This document shows positions 36,188 through 44,188 of a stretch of 64,000 bases of DNA, piece after piece. The number at the start of each line of letters is the position of its first letter. Positions within the stretch are counted from its first letter, which is position 1. The stretch covers positions 62,001 to 126,000 of the forward strand of contig JADZAN010000024.1 of the NCBI GenBank assembly GCA_020852815.1, read 5' to 3'. Source of the DNA: Gemmatimonadaceae bacterium. Its GTDB lineage: Bacteria > Gemmatimonadota > Gemmatimonadetes > Gemmatimonadales > Gemmatimonadaceae. The notes under the pieces were generated by a model that searched no databases, was not told the DNA's origin, and saw nothing but the letters and a program-made list of their open reading frames with translations. The translations under genes and the position numbers were made by a program.

Positions 36188-38818
36188 GGGTCTCCGTTTC
36201 GCCCGTCTCGTCGGCTCCGCCTCCAGCGGATCGTCCGGCCACGGATGCCGCGGATACCGCCCCTTCATCTCCTTCTGCACGTCCTTGTACGACGTACGCC
36301 AGAAGCCGGCCAGGTCGCGCGTGACCTGCAGCGGGCGATGCGCGGGGGAGAGCAGGTGCAACACGACCGGGACGCGTCCATCGAGCACGCGCGGCGTGTC
36401 CTCGCACCCAAACATCTCCTGCAGCCGAACGGCGAGGACGGGGGCGGCGGGATCGCCATAGTCGATCGCGATGCGGCTCCCGGTGGGGACCTGGAGATGG
36501 CTCGGCGCCAGCGCATCGAGTGCGCCCCGCTGCTGCCAGGTGAGGCGCCCCAGCAGTAACGACGCGAGGTCGAGCGCGGCCAGGTCGCTGGCGCGTCGCA
36601 CGCCGTCGAGGTGCGGCGCAAGCCACTCGTCGAGCGAGGCGAGGAGTGCGTCGTCGCCCACGTCGGGCCACGCCGCGTCGTGCGCATGGACAAAGGCAAG
36701 GCGCGCGCGCAGGCGCTCGGCTGCGTCGCCCCAGGGCAGCAGCTGCAACCGCGACCGTCGCACCGCCTCGAGCATCGCCTGCGCGACCAGTGCCGGTGAT
36801 GGATCGCGCAACGCGACTTCGCGCAGCGTGATGGCGCCCAGCCGCTCGATGCGAAGTGCGCGCACCGCCAGCGCGGCGTCATCCCACGCCACGCGCTCCT
36901 CGATCGCGATGTCGTCCGCGAAGTCGCGCCGGATGTCGTCCAGCGACAGCGGCGCCGCGAGGAATATCGCGCTCTCGGGGCGCCGCCCATCCGACTCCGC
37001 CACCACCAGGTACTCCGACTGCGCCAGCGCCGGCGAGTCACGCAACACCGCCCCCGTCCCGTTGCGCAGGAGATATCGCCCGCTCCCTGCATCGCGTCGT
37101 TGGGCCACACGGTCCGGATACGCCAGCGCCAGCACCCTCCCCGCCTCGGCGAGATCGCCGCTATCGACAGGCACCTCGCGCAGCGAGCGCCCCTCCGTAC
37201 CGCCCCCCATCTCCCGCCACCACGCATTCGCCTCCTCACGCGCGCGCATCGCCGCCTCCCGCACCACCCGCATCCCATGCACCTCCGCCGGCAGCCGCTC
37301 CCCCCGCCGCAACGCCCGCAGCAACTCCAACCGCGACCGAACATCCGCGTCATGGAGGTGGCCGGCCCCCTCCCCCCGCAGGATGTCCCGCTCACCCAGG
37401 AGCCCCGCGATGTCACAGGCGAGCCGCAGGCTCGCACTCCCGTCCCCCGTCCCCCGTCCCCCGTCCGCCCTTAACAGCATGTGCCCCACCCGCGGATGCA
37501 CGCCGAGCGCCGCCATGCGCTTCCCGTGTGGCGTGATGCGCCCTGCATTGTCCATCGCCCCCAGCCACTGCAACAGCTCGCGCGCCAACGCCATCGCCGC
37601 CGCAGGCGGAACGACGAGCCACGCCAGCTCTCCTACGTCGTGCACACCGGCAGTTGCAAGCTCCAACGCCAGCGGCGCCAGGTCGGCCTCGGCAATCTCC
37701 GGCACCGTATACGGTACCAGCCCCGCGTGTTCCTCGATGGCCCACAACCGATAGACCACACCCGGCGCCAGGCGTCCTGCCCGCCCCGCGCGCTGCTCGG
37801 CCGACGCGCGCGAGACGCGCACCGTCTCCAGCCGCGTCATCCCCACCTGCGGCGCGAAGCGCGCCACGCGTGCCAGCCCGCTGTCCACCACGCAGCGCAC
37901 CCCCTCGATGGTGAGCGACGACTCGGCGATCGACGTGGCGAGGACTACCTTGCGCTGTCCCGGGGGCGACGGCGCGATGGCCCGGTCCTGCTGGTCAAAC
38001 GAGAGGTTGCCGTAGAGCGGACAGACCGCGATGCCGCTGCCTAACGGCGACTCCGCCAGGCGGTCGGCCACGCGGTGTATCTCCCCCTGCCCGGGGAGGA
38101 AGGCGAGCACGTCACCTTCCGTCTCGCGCAACGCCAGGCGCACCGCCGCAGCCATCGCCCCCTCGAGGCGCTCGTCGCTACGGCGCGGGAGCCAGCGCAC
38201 CTCGACCGGGAAAAGGCGTCCCTCGCTGCTCACGATCGGCGCACGGCCTAACAAGCGGGCAATCGGCTCGCCATCCAGCGTCGCCGACATCACCAGGATG
38301 CGCAGGTCGTCGCGCACCAGCAGCTGCGAGTGGCGCGTGAGCGCGAGACCGAGGTCGGCGTGCAGCGATCGCTCGTGGAACTCGTCGAAGATCACCAACC
38401 CGACCCCGCCCAGCGTAGGGTCGCTGTTGAGCATGCGCGTGAGCACCCCTTCGGTGACGACCTCCACCTGCGTCCGCACCCCCACCCGCGTGTCACGCCG
38501 CACGCGATACCCCACCGACGCCGCGATCGGCTCTCCCAACAGTTGCGCCATCCGATGCGCCGCCGCGCGCGCCGCCAGCCGCCGCGGCTCGAGCATCACG
38601 ATCTTCGCACCGCGCAACCACGGCTCATCACGCAGCGCCAGCGGCACAACGGTCGTCTTCCCCGCCCCCGGCGGCGCCTGCAACACTGCGCACCCGTTCC
38701 CCGCCAGCGCCGAGCGCAGCGCCGGAATCGCCTCGACAATCGGGAGTGGTGGCGGTGAGAAGGAGCGCACAGTTTGGGGAAGGGAGTGGAGGAGAAAGGT
38801 AGACGCCCGCTCGCCCAC
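36185..38818 (-). CDS. hrpB: ATP-dependent helicase HrpB
   Basis: 877 aa as drawn from GTG; a GTG at 38770 (giving MRSFSPPPLPIVEA) fits homologues better. DEAH-type helicase motifs: GAGKTTVVP (I), EPRRLAARAAA (Ia), DEFHERS (II), MSATLDG (III), AEQRAGRAGR (VI). The HrpB C-terminal domain follows, with ending RYPRHPWPDDPLEA. RNA/DNA helicase of uncertain role. About residues 450-465 (GGRGTGDGSASLRL) are encoded by a CCCGTC repeat element, and the 3' end lies in another one. The 5' 390 bp are duplicated, together with the start of fpg, at 42193-42658. Confidence 0.93.
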   Translation of the reverse strand: MGERASTFLLHSLPQTVRSFSPPPLPIVEAIPALRSALAGNGCAVLQAPPGAGKTTVVPLALRDEPWLRGAKIVMLEPRRLAARAAAHRMAQLLGEPIAASVGYRVRRDTRVGVRTQVEVVTEGVLTRMLNSDPTLGGVGLVIFDEFHERSLHADLGLALTRHSQLLVRDDLRILVMSATLDGEPIARLLGRAPIVSSEGRLFPVEVRWLPRRSDERLEGAMAAAVRLALRETEGDVLAFLPGQGEIHRVADRLAESPLGSGIAVCPLYGNLSFDQQDRAIAPSPPGQRKVVLATSIAESSLTIEGVRCVVDSGLARVARFAPQVGMTRLETVRVSRASAEQRAGRAGRLAPGVVYRLWAIEEHAGLVPYTVPEIAEADLAPLALELATAGVHDVGELAWLVVPPAAAMALARELLQWLGAMDNAGRITPHGKRMAALGVHPRVGHMLLRADGGRGTGDGSASLRLACDIAGLLGERDILRGEGAGHLHDADVRSRLELLRALRRGERLPAEVHGMRVVREAAMRAREEANAWWREMGGGTEGRSLREVPVDSGDLAEAGRVLALAYPDRVAQRRDAGSGRYLLRNGTGAVLRDSPALAQSEYLVVAESDGRRPESAIFLAAPLSLDDIRRDFADDIAIEERVAWDDAALAVRALRIERLGAITLREVALRDPSPALVAQAMLEAVRRSRLQLLPWGDAAERLRARLAFVHAHDAAWPDVGDDALLASLDEWLAPHLDGVRRASDLAALDLASLLLGRLTWQQRGALDALAPSHLQVPTGSRIAIDYGDPAAPVLAVRLQEMFGCEDTPRVLDGRVPVVLHLLSPAHRPLQVTRDLAGFWRTSYKDVQKEMKGRYPRHPWPDDPLEAEPTRRAKRRP
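37419..37466. repeat. Hairpin plus CCCGTC element inside hrpB
   Basis: GCGAGCC-GCA-GGCTCGC (37419-37435), a perfect 7-bp stem, directly followed by ACTCCCGTC and three CCCCGTC units. It lies within the hrpB reading frame on the opposite strand and keeps the frame open as a Gly-rich insert. Confidence 0.8.
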
Positions 38819-39022
38819 CCGCCCCCTCGCTCCCAGCTCCCTACGGCAGTCCTCTCCTCCTCTCGTCCTCTCCGCAGGCGATGCCTGAACTCCCCGACGT
38901 CGCCGTCTACTGCGAAGCGCTCCGACGCCACGTCGTCGGTCACGAGCTCACGCGCGTGCGCCTGGCCAACCCGTTCCTGCTGCGCTCCGTCGCGCCGCCC
39001 ATCGATGCGATCGTCGGGCGCA
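38636..39022. repeat. Segmental duplication, left copy (hrpB start and fpg start)
   Basis: Matches 42193-42658 with scattered substitutions. It covers the first ~180 bp of hrpB, the intergenic leader and the first ~47 codons of fpg. Identity stops after GTCGGGCGCA in both copies. The two copies flank the foreign 3.1 kb segment. Confidence 0.9.
38881..39022 (+). pseudogene. Truncated fpg (5' part only)
   Basis: Starts with ATG and encodes MPELPDVAVYCEALRRHVVG and onward to about residue 47 (AIVGR), nearly identical to the intact Fpg at 42516, then runs into unrelated sequence. It lacks the rest of the N-terminal domain, the H2TH motif and the zinc finger, so it cannot be functional. It remains directly divergent to the intact hrpB, marking the ancestral hrpB-fpg order. 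Confidence 0.9.
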
Positions 39023-39778
39023 GCGTGCCCGGTCCGAGCCCCCAAGTAGCGGCTGAACTCCACAATCAGCGTCAAACCCGTCATGGAACGCGACAGCGCC
39101 TACCTGCTCCGATCGGTAGGTACGCGACTCGTTCGTGTGCATCCAGCCTCCTGCATGGTCCGGACAGGTTGGCCGTGGTGCGTTGCGCTCTCGTGATGGC
39201 GTTCAGCTTGGCTCAGAGCTCACACTATCCGTCGGCAGTTCATCACTCGCTGCAACGATCGCCTCATCGATAAGGGGGAAAGACGCTTCGTTCATGTTAC
39301 TGCGCCCTTTCCGTTTCTGCTTCCAGAGTCTCGACAGCAGCAAGGCGACGAACGAGCTCAGCACTGGGATGCGAGGCGTACATATCGGCTGCCGCGCCAG
39401 CCTACACATTGGCAGCCACATCAGAATCATTGCGCTCGTGGAAGAAGCCTCTTGACGCGCTTCGCCATGTCCGTTACAGTGATCGCGCCACCCCGCCTGG
39501 GAAGACGTGTCGACAGGTCGAGCGCAGATACCGCTCAGTCCGACAACCCCATGGGGCTGTAGTGCAACTGCGTTGCGCGTGAGGTTGCGCCGCATTGCGC
39601 ACCTAGGCACGCGTTGCGCACGCGAGAAAGTCGCGCGCTACTAGGAGGCGCGTAACGCAAGCCGGATGTTGTGCTTGGGACATCGGCTCATGCGTTGCTT
39701 GGTGTGGCGTGCCGTGAGAGGTGCGACAAGGGTTGTCGAGCGAGCGCGAGGTTCTAGAACTCATTCCATGAGGAGCTT
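39023..39778. other. Non-coding left part of the foreign segment
   Basis: Base composition is clearly less GC-rich than the flanks. No gene can be assigned with confidence. A minus-strand frame at 39203-39430 (76 codons, a hydrophobic stretch followed by KQKRKGR) is the best coding candidate but has no recognisable relatives or ribosome-binding site. TTGCGC occurs at 39573, 39585, 39595 and 39614, possibly an operator cluster. GAGGAG lies 6 nt before the ATG of the next gene. Confidence 0.4.
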
Positions 39779-40060
39779 ATGCGCAAGATGTCGCGAGCTG
39801 ATGCACTAGCGTCAGCAGTTGTTGCAGTAGGCGCAGTTCTCACTCTTCTAACGCCCTCACCCTCTCGGGCGGACGTTCAGTGGTCCGGTGGATGCGACTG
39901 GTGCATTACGAATTGCCAGGCGGCTTCAGGCAACTTCTGTTCGAATGTCTCGGGAAGTTGTGGGGGAGGCGGCGGCCAATGCATTTCCGGCTTGTGCTAT
40001 GGCGCCTACTTCGGAACGTACAACTACACTATTCGGTGCAACGCTCGCCCACCAGCATAG
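39779..40060 (+). CDS. Small secreted cysteine-rich peptide precursor
   Basis: 93 aa. Signal peptide of about 31 residues (basic MRKMSRADA, hydrophobic core, PSRAD cleavage). The mature ~62 residues hold eight cysteines, beginning with SGGCDWCITNCQ and including a GGGGG linker. Eight Cys and the downstream DsbA-like gene suggest four disulfides. Good GAGGAG ribosome-binding site. I know no exact family. The arrangement recalls Bacteroidetes NVEALA peptides, which are small exported Cys-containing proteins beside six-bladed propeller lipoproteins; the similarity is of context, not sequence. Confidence 0.75.
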   Translation: MRKMSRADALASAVVAVGAVLTLLTPSPSRADVQWSGGCDWCITNCQAASGNFCSNVSGSCGGGGGQCISGLCYGAYFGTYNYTIRCNARPPA

Positions 40061-40220
40061 TCACGACTCCTTGTCTCGCGATTCGTGAACACACGGCGTG
40101 TCTGCGAGAACTCGACGAACCAACGAACGATGCTCGTACTCGCGCCGCCAGCCGCAGCGGCTCGCCGCGTTTCGGAGCCGATCGACTCGAGTTGGTGAAC
40201 TGCCTGCCAGGAGCATTTGC

Positions 40221-40907
40221 ATGCCGCAGGGCTCAAGCAACGCCGGAGCGCTTCAGACCTATGTGCTCACAGGTGCCGCAGTGCTGATGGCGATCAGCGT
40301 CGCGTACAGGACGTTCGCGCCGGTTACGCAGCGCCAATCGGGACCTCCGCCAATGTCGGCCCGGCCGGTCCCCGAATGGAAGTCACTCGTGGCGAGGGGA
40401 CTCTCTTTGGGAGATTCTACGGCGCCCATAACCGTTGCGGTGTTCACCGATCTGCAATGTCCGTTCTGCATGGCCTTCCATCGATCCCTCGACTCGGCCC
40501 TGAAGAATAGCCCGAGCAGCTTCCGTGTCGTTTACTTGCCCTTTCCCCTAAGTGTGCACCCGCACGCAACAACTGCCGCGCTAGCGACTGAGTGCTTCGC
40601 CCGGCAGGCGCAGGTAGCCGAGTGGTTTACTACGGTGTACGCCCAGCAGGAGATGATAGAGTCCAAGTCGATGGCTACATTCGCACTTGAAGCAGGCGTG
40701 TCGGACACAGCGGAGTTCTCCAAGTGCATGTCAACGCCCTCGGTAGCTGAGAAGGTGAGAGTGCTCGTTCGCGATGCCGAGAGGCTTGGCGTGAAAGCCA
40801 CGCCCACACTACTTGTGAATCAGTGGCTGATAGATGGGGGCGTGCAGTCACCATATGATCTTCAGCGAGTCATCGCAAATGTTGCTCAGAACAAACGGCC
40901 CCTGTAG
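40221..40907 (+). CDS. DsbA-like thiol-disulfide oxidoreductase, membrane-anchored
   Basis: 228 aa. AGGAG 9 nt upstream of the ATG. One N-terminal membrane helix (TYVLTGAAVLMAISVAYRTF), then DSTAPITVAVFTDLQCPFCM with the CPFC active site, a helical insert, and ATPTLLVNQWLIDG with the cis-Pro. Closest to the DsbA/Thioredoxin_4 type acting in the periplasm. It lies 160 bp after the Cys-rich peptide and 5 bp before the propeller lipoprotein, so its client may be the peptide. Confidence 0.85.
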   Translation: MPQGSSNAGALQTYVLTGAAVLMAISVAYRTFAPVTQRQSGPPPMSARPVPEWKSLVARGLSLGDSTAPITVAVFTDLQCPFCMAFHRSLDSALKNSPSSFRVVYLPFPLSVHPHATTAALATECFARQAQVAEWFTTVYAQQEMIESKSMATFALEAGVSDTAEFSKCMSTPSVAEKVRVLVRDAERLGVKATPTLLVNQWLIDGGVQSPYDLQRVIANVAQNKRPL

Positions 40908-40912
40908 AGGAT

Positions 40913-42073
40913 ATGAGGGCGCTACACCAGTCGGCTGTGTTGGTGATACTGCTCGCCACAGGATGCACGGGCGATCACCCCAGAACTCTGAAGCGCACTC
41001 TGACGCTGCGCGATAGCGGTGGAATCGTCATCGCCGAACAGGAATCGGTCGAACAGTTCACAGCGAAAGTGGTGCTGTCGACGCGTCCGTTTCTTGACCT
41101 CGGCGGCGTCAGCGAAAACCCGGATGCCGAACTTAGCCCTCAAGCGCCTTGGCTTGAGCCAGTCCGCTTGTCGGACGGTAGGTACGCCGTTGCTGACATG
41201 CAGCGTATCGCGTTGTTTAGCGCCGACGGCCGGTTCATCAAGGGCGTAGGCTCGCAGGGAGATGGACCTGGAGAGTTTCAGCAGGTCGGCAGAGTGTGCG
41301 TGCTTCCCGACGACTCATTGCTCGCGATCAGCGAGAACGATGGGCGGCTTATCCTGTGGGACAGCGCGGGGCGTCACGTGGCCACGTATGCACGCGTCGG
41401 TCCAGTATTGATCGACTCGTGCTTCGCTGACGGCTCTGTCATAGTCCCGACGATCGAGGGCGGCGCGCCGGGAGACTCGGACATGAGCGCGCAGCGTGGT
41501 ACTGACCAGAGTCGTGTTGCGTACTATCGGGTGCGGCGAGATGGCGCCGTCATCGCGAACCTCGGCGAGTTTCCGCGATCGCGTCTCGATGCCGAAGTGA
41601 GCTACGTCGTACAAGTGTACTATGCACACGGACGCTTGATTGTTGCTGATCCGCGCTCCTTTCAGTTGCGCCAGTACGATACAACTGGCACTCTCCGCAG
41701 CATTGTGCGATTGACCAAACCTCCGCCTCCGCATCGACGGCCGGTATTCGCGCGACCGCGCCCTGGCCGGGCCCCTTTCTCTGTCACGGCCCCCGGAGTG
41801 TCATCCGCTGCTCAGGCCACCGAGCCTGCGTTCGGCAGAGTACTCGTGGATAGTCTGGGGCGCTACTGGATACAGGGAGGCGATACAGAGACGGAGAAGT
41901 GGACATTCATAGATGCAAAGCACGGCATTGGTGCGCGCCTGGCATTCCCGATACTCAAGGATCGCGTGACATCGCGGATCGTGAGCGCGGCAACTGATCA
42001 CGTCGTTGTGCTTTCGTATGATGACGATGGTGCGCCGCACTTGAGGTTCTGTCGATTTGCGGTGGTGCCGTAA
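40913..42073 (+). CDS. Six-bladed beta-propeller lipoprotein
   Basis: 386 aa. Signal SAVLVILLATGC (lipobox TGC). Repeating blade motifs: RLSDGRYAVADMQRIALFSA, GRFIKGVGSQGDGPGEFQQ, CVLPDDSLLAISEND, LILWDSAGRHVATYA. The GxGxGPGEF motif is typical of the six-bladed propeller proteins found with small exported peptides in Bacteroidetes and Gemmatimonadota. Only 5 bp from the DsbA gene stop. A receptor or binding role for the peptide is conjecture. Codon usage matches the foreign segment rather than the core. Confidence 0.75.
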   Translation: MRALHQSAVLVILLATGCTGDHPRTLKRTLTLRDSGGIVIAEQESVEQFTAKVVLSTRPFLDLGGVSENPDAELSPQAPWLEPVRLSDGRYAVADMQRIALFSADGRFIKGVGSQGDGPGEFQQVGRVCVLPDDSLLAISENDGRLILWDSAGRHVATYARVGPVLIDSCFADGSVIVPTIEGGAPGDSDMSAQRGTDQSRVAYYRVRRDGAVIANLGEFPRSRLDAEVSYVVQVYYAHGRLIVADPRSFQLRQYDTTGTLRSIVRLTKPPPPHRRPVFARPRPGRAPFSVTAPGVSSAAQATEPAFGRVLVDSLGRYWIQGGDTETEKWTFIDAKHGIGARLAFPILKDRVTSRIVSAATDHVVVLSYDDDGAPHLRFCRFAVVP

Positions 42074-42144
42074 CCGTTGGCGCCTGGTCCGTGGGCTTTC
42101 GAGGCCTCGACGAGAGGAAATCTGAGCCACAGCGCCGAGAGCAG

Positions 42145-42408
42145 CTCCGTCCCCACCGGTGTGAGGCGCCGCACGCGATAGCCTACCGACGCCGCCAGCG
42201 GCACAACGGTCGTCTTCCCCGCCCCCGGCGGCGCCTGCAACACCGCGCACCCGCTCCCCGCCAGCGCCGAGCGCAGCGCCGGAAGCGCCTCGACAATCGG
42301 GAGTGGTGGCGGTGAGAAGGAGCGCACAGTTTGGGGAAGGGAGTGGAAGAGAAAGGTAGACGCCCTCTCTCCGACCCGCCCCCTCGCTTCCAGCCTCCGC
42401 TGCGGCAC
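42145..42408 (-). pseudogene. Truncated hrpB 5' fragment with internal deletion
   Basis: Encodes GERASTFLFHSLPQTVRSF and APPGAGKTTVVPLA as in intact HrpB, then jumps to ASVGYRVRR, skipping about 118 bp (39 residues, including motif Ia) present at 38521-38638. Homology ends shortly after. Lies just downstream of the propeller gene and upstream of intact fpg. Confidence 0.9.
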
Positions 42409-42658
42409 GCCTCTCGTCCCCAGCCTCCGCTGGGGCAGGCCTCTCGTCCCCAGCTTTCGCTGGGGCAGGCCTCTCGTCCTCTCGTCTTCTCGTCTTCTCG
42501 TCCTCTCCGCAGGCCTTGCCTGAACTCCCCGACGTCGCCGTCTACTGCGAAGCGCTCCGACGCCATGTCGTCGGTCACGAGCTCACGCGCCTGCGCCTGG
42601 CCAACCCGTTCCTGCTGCGATCCGTCACCCCACGCATCGATGCGATCGTCGGGCGCAC
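42193..42658. repeat. Segmental duplication, right copy
   Basis: Counterpart of 38636-39022. It is longer because the hrpB-fpg leader has three 30-bp units (42391-42480) where the left copy has at most one degenerate unit. Confidence 0.9.
42391..42480 (+). repeat. Three 30-bp tandem repeats in the fpg leader
   Basis: Each unit begins CAGCYTYCGCTGSGGCA and ends CTCTCGTCC. The junctions form CCCCAGC/GCTGGGG hairpins like module 3 of the elements at 36145, 43455 and 44147. GTCYTCYC 8-bp units follow until shortly before the fpg start. Confidence 0.9.
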
Positions 42659-43403
42659 GGTCCACGACGTGCGGCGTATGGGCAAGCGCATCGTTCTCGG
42701 CTTCGGCGACGAGCTCTATCTCGTCATCCACTTGATGATTGCCGGGCGCTTACGCTGGCGCCCGGTGGGCGGGAAGAAGCTCCCGGCCAAACTCGGCATT
42801 GCCTGGTTCGACTTTCCGCACGGCGTCCTGATCCTCACCGAGGCCGGCACCAAGCGGCGCGCCTCGCTCACGTTGGTGCAGGGCGAGGCGTCACTCGAAC
42901 AATTCGACCGCGGCGGACTCGAACCACTCACCGCCTCGCGCGACGCCTTCGCCGAGCGGCTCCGCCGGGAGAACCATACGCTCAAGCGCGCGCTCACCGA
43001 CCCGCGCCTCTTGAGCGGCATCGGCAACGCCTTCTCGGACGAGATCCTCCACCGGGCCCGCCTCTCGCCGCTGCAGCTCACGTCGCGCCTCGATGACGAC
43101 GAGGTGGAGCGCTTGCACCTGGCGATCGTCGCCGTGCTGGAAGAGTGGATCCAGCGCACGCGCGACGAAGTGGGTGACGGCTTCCCCGAGACGGTGTCGG
43201 CCTTTCGCCCCGGGATGGCGGTGCACGGACGCTTTGGCCAACCCTGTCCCGACTGCGGTGCCCCGGTCCAGCGCATCCGATACGCCAGCAACGAGACCAA
43301 CTACTGCGCCCGCTGCCAGAACGAAGGGCGCATCCTCGCCGACCGCGCCCTCTCTCGCTTGTTGAGGGAAGACTTCCCCCGCACCTTGGCCGACGACTCG
43401 TAG
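42516..43403 (+). CDS. fpg: Formamidopyrimidine-DNA glycosylase (MutM/Fpg)
   Basis: 295 aa from a TTG (Met-Pro-Glu-Leu-Pro; Pro1/Glu2 catalytic after Met removal). H2TH region with LTDPRLLSGIGNAFSDEIL, and a C-terminal zinc finger CPDC...CARC. Removes oxidised purines such as 8-oxoG and nicks the strand. This is the intact copy; the fragment at 38881 has ATG at the same position, so the functional gene uses the weaker start. Its leader is built of repeats with no clear Shine-Dalgarno beyond CAGG. Confidence 0.93.
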   Translation: MPELPDVAVYCEALRRHVVGHELTRLRLANPFLLRSVTPRIDAIVGRTVHDVRRMGKRIVLGFGDELYLVIHLMIAGRLRWRPVGGKKLPAKLGIAWFDFPHGVLILTEAGTKRRASLTLVQGEASLEQFDRGGLEPLTASRDAFAERLRRENHTLKRALTDPRLLSGIGNAFSDEILHRARLSPLQLTSRLDDDEVERLHLAIVAVLEEWIQRTRDEVGDGFPETVSAFRPGMAVHGRFGQPCPDCGAPVQRIRYASNETNYCARCQNEGRILADRALSRLLREDFPRTLADDS

Positions 43404-43423
43404 CCCCCACCCCTCGCCCCCCG

Positions 43424-43497
43424 CGCGCGGCAAAGCCGCGCGCACTCCCGTCCCCCCCCAGCCTTCGCTGGGGCAAGCTTTCCCCGTCCCCCGTCCT
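43424..43497 (+). repeat. Full-length modular element before the DinB-like gene
   Basis: GCGCGGC-AAA-GCCGCGC stem (43425-43441), CACTCCCGTC, CCCCAGC-CTTC-GCTGGGG hairpin (43455-43472), CAAGCTTT, CCCCGTC units, and the ATG at 43501. Same order as 36108-36187, with a different first stem. Confidence 0.85.
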
Positions 43498-43500
43498 CAA

Positions 43501-43995
43501 ATGGACCCCCGCCTCGCCCCCCTCGCCGAAACGCTCGCCCTCAATACCCGCCTCTTCACCAACTGCCTGGCCGGGCTCTCCGACGACGAGGCGCACGTGC
43601 GCTTTGGTGATGAGGCGAAGCGCGCCAATCACGCCGCCTTCGTCGCCGCCCACATGGTCGACTCCCGCTGCTGGGGGCTCTCGCAGTTAGGCGTGAAGTT
43701 CGACAACCCGCTCGCCCACGCCCTGGCCGGTGCCCGCACCCTGGACGATGTGAAGGACGCGCTCCCACTCGAGGCCACACGCGCCGCCTGGGGCGCGGTG
43801 AGCGACGCCTTCCAGTCGGCGCTTGCCTCCGCAACGCCCGCGCAGCTCGCCGCCGAGTGCAAGATGCCGATCCCCGGCGTCACCCAGACAGTACTCGGCG
43901 TCCTCGCCTTCATCGTACAGCATGACGCGTATCACCTGGGGCAGCTCTCACTGTTGCGGCGGCAGGTGGGGTTGGCGGGGATGAGCTACGAATAG
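43501..43995 (+). CDS. DinB-like (DUF664-type) four-helix protein
   Basis: 164 aa. Four-helix bundle with His positions typical of DinB/YfiT metal sites: NHAAFVAAHMVDSR in helix 2 and QHDAYHLGQLSLLRR in helix 4. Possibly a thiol S-transferase or metal-dependent hydrolase; no specific substrate can be given. Single gene; its start follows a modular repeat element, and an inverted partial copy (GTGCGGC/GCCGC hairpin with CTCCCC) follows its stop at 44000-44040. Confidence 0.75.
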   Translation: MDPRLAPLAETLALNTRLFTNCLAGLSDDEAHVRFGDEAKRANHAAFVAAHMVDSRCWGLSQLGVKFDNPLAHALAGARTLDDVKDALPLEATRAAWGAVSDAFQSALASATPAQLAAECKMPIPGVTQTVLGVLAFIVQHDAYHLGQLSLLRRQVGLAGMSYE

Positions 43996-44130
43996 GGCTC
44001 GCGGGGGGCGGGGAGTGCGCGGCGAAGCCGCACGCGGGGGCGTGGGGGGCGGTTCTCACGTCGCCGTGACGCGACCGCCACTTGGTACGTTTCTAGCCAG
44101 AGGACGGGAGCAAACCTTCCCCGGCGCGCC

Positions 44131-44188
44131 GTCGAACTCCCGTCCCCCCCAGCCTTCGCTGGGGCAAGCTTTCCCCCGTCTCCCGTCC
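44131..44188 (+). repeat. Modular element before the sulfotransferase gene
   Basis: GGCGCGCC palindrome, GAACTCCCGTC, CCCCAGC-CTTC-GCTGGGG hairpin (44147-44164), CAAGCTTT, CCCCCGTC and TCCCGTCC, directly followed by ATG at 44189. Confidence 0.8.

Noticed and set aside
38596-39084. Minus frame running from hrpB start into the foreign segment
   Set aside because: It reads through the fpg fragment in antisense. No domain or start signal supports it.
42391-42480. Three 30-bp repeats looked like a short CRISPR array
   Set aside because: The units are directly adjacent with no spacers and form hairpins with each other. No cas gene is nearby.
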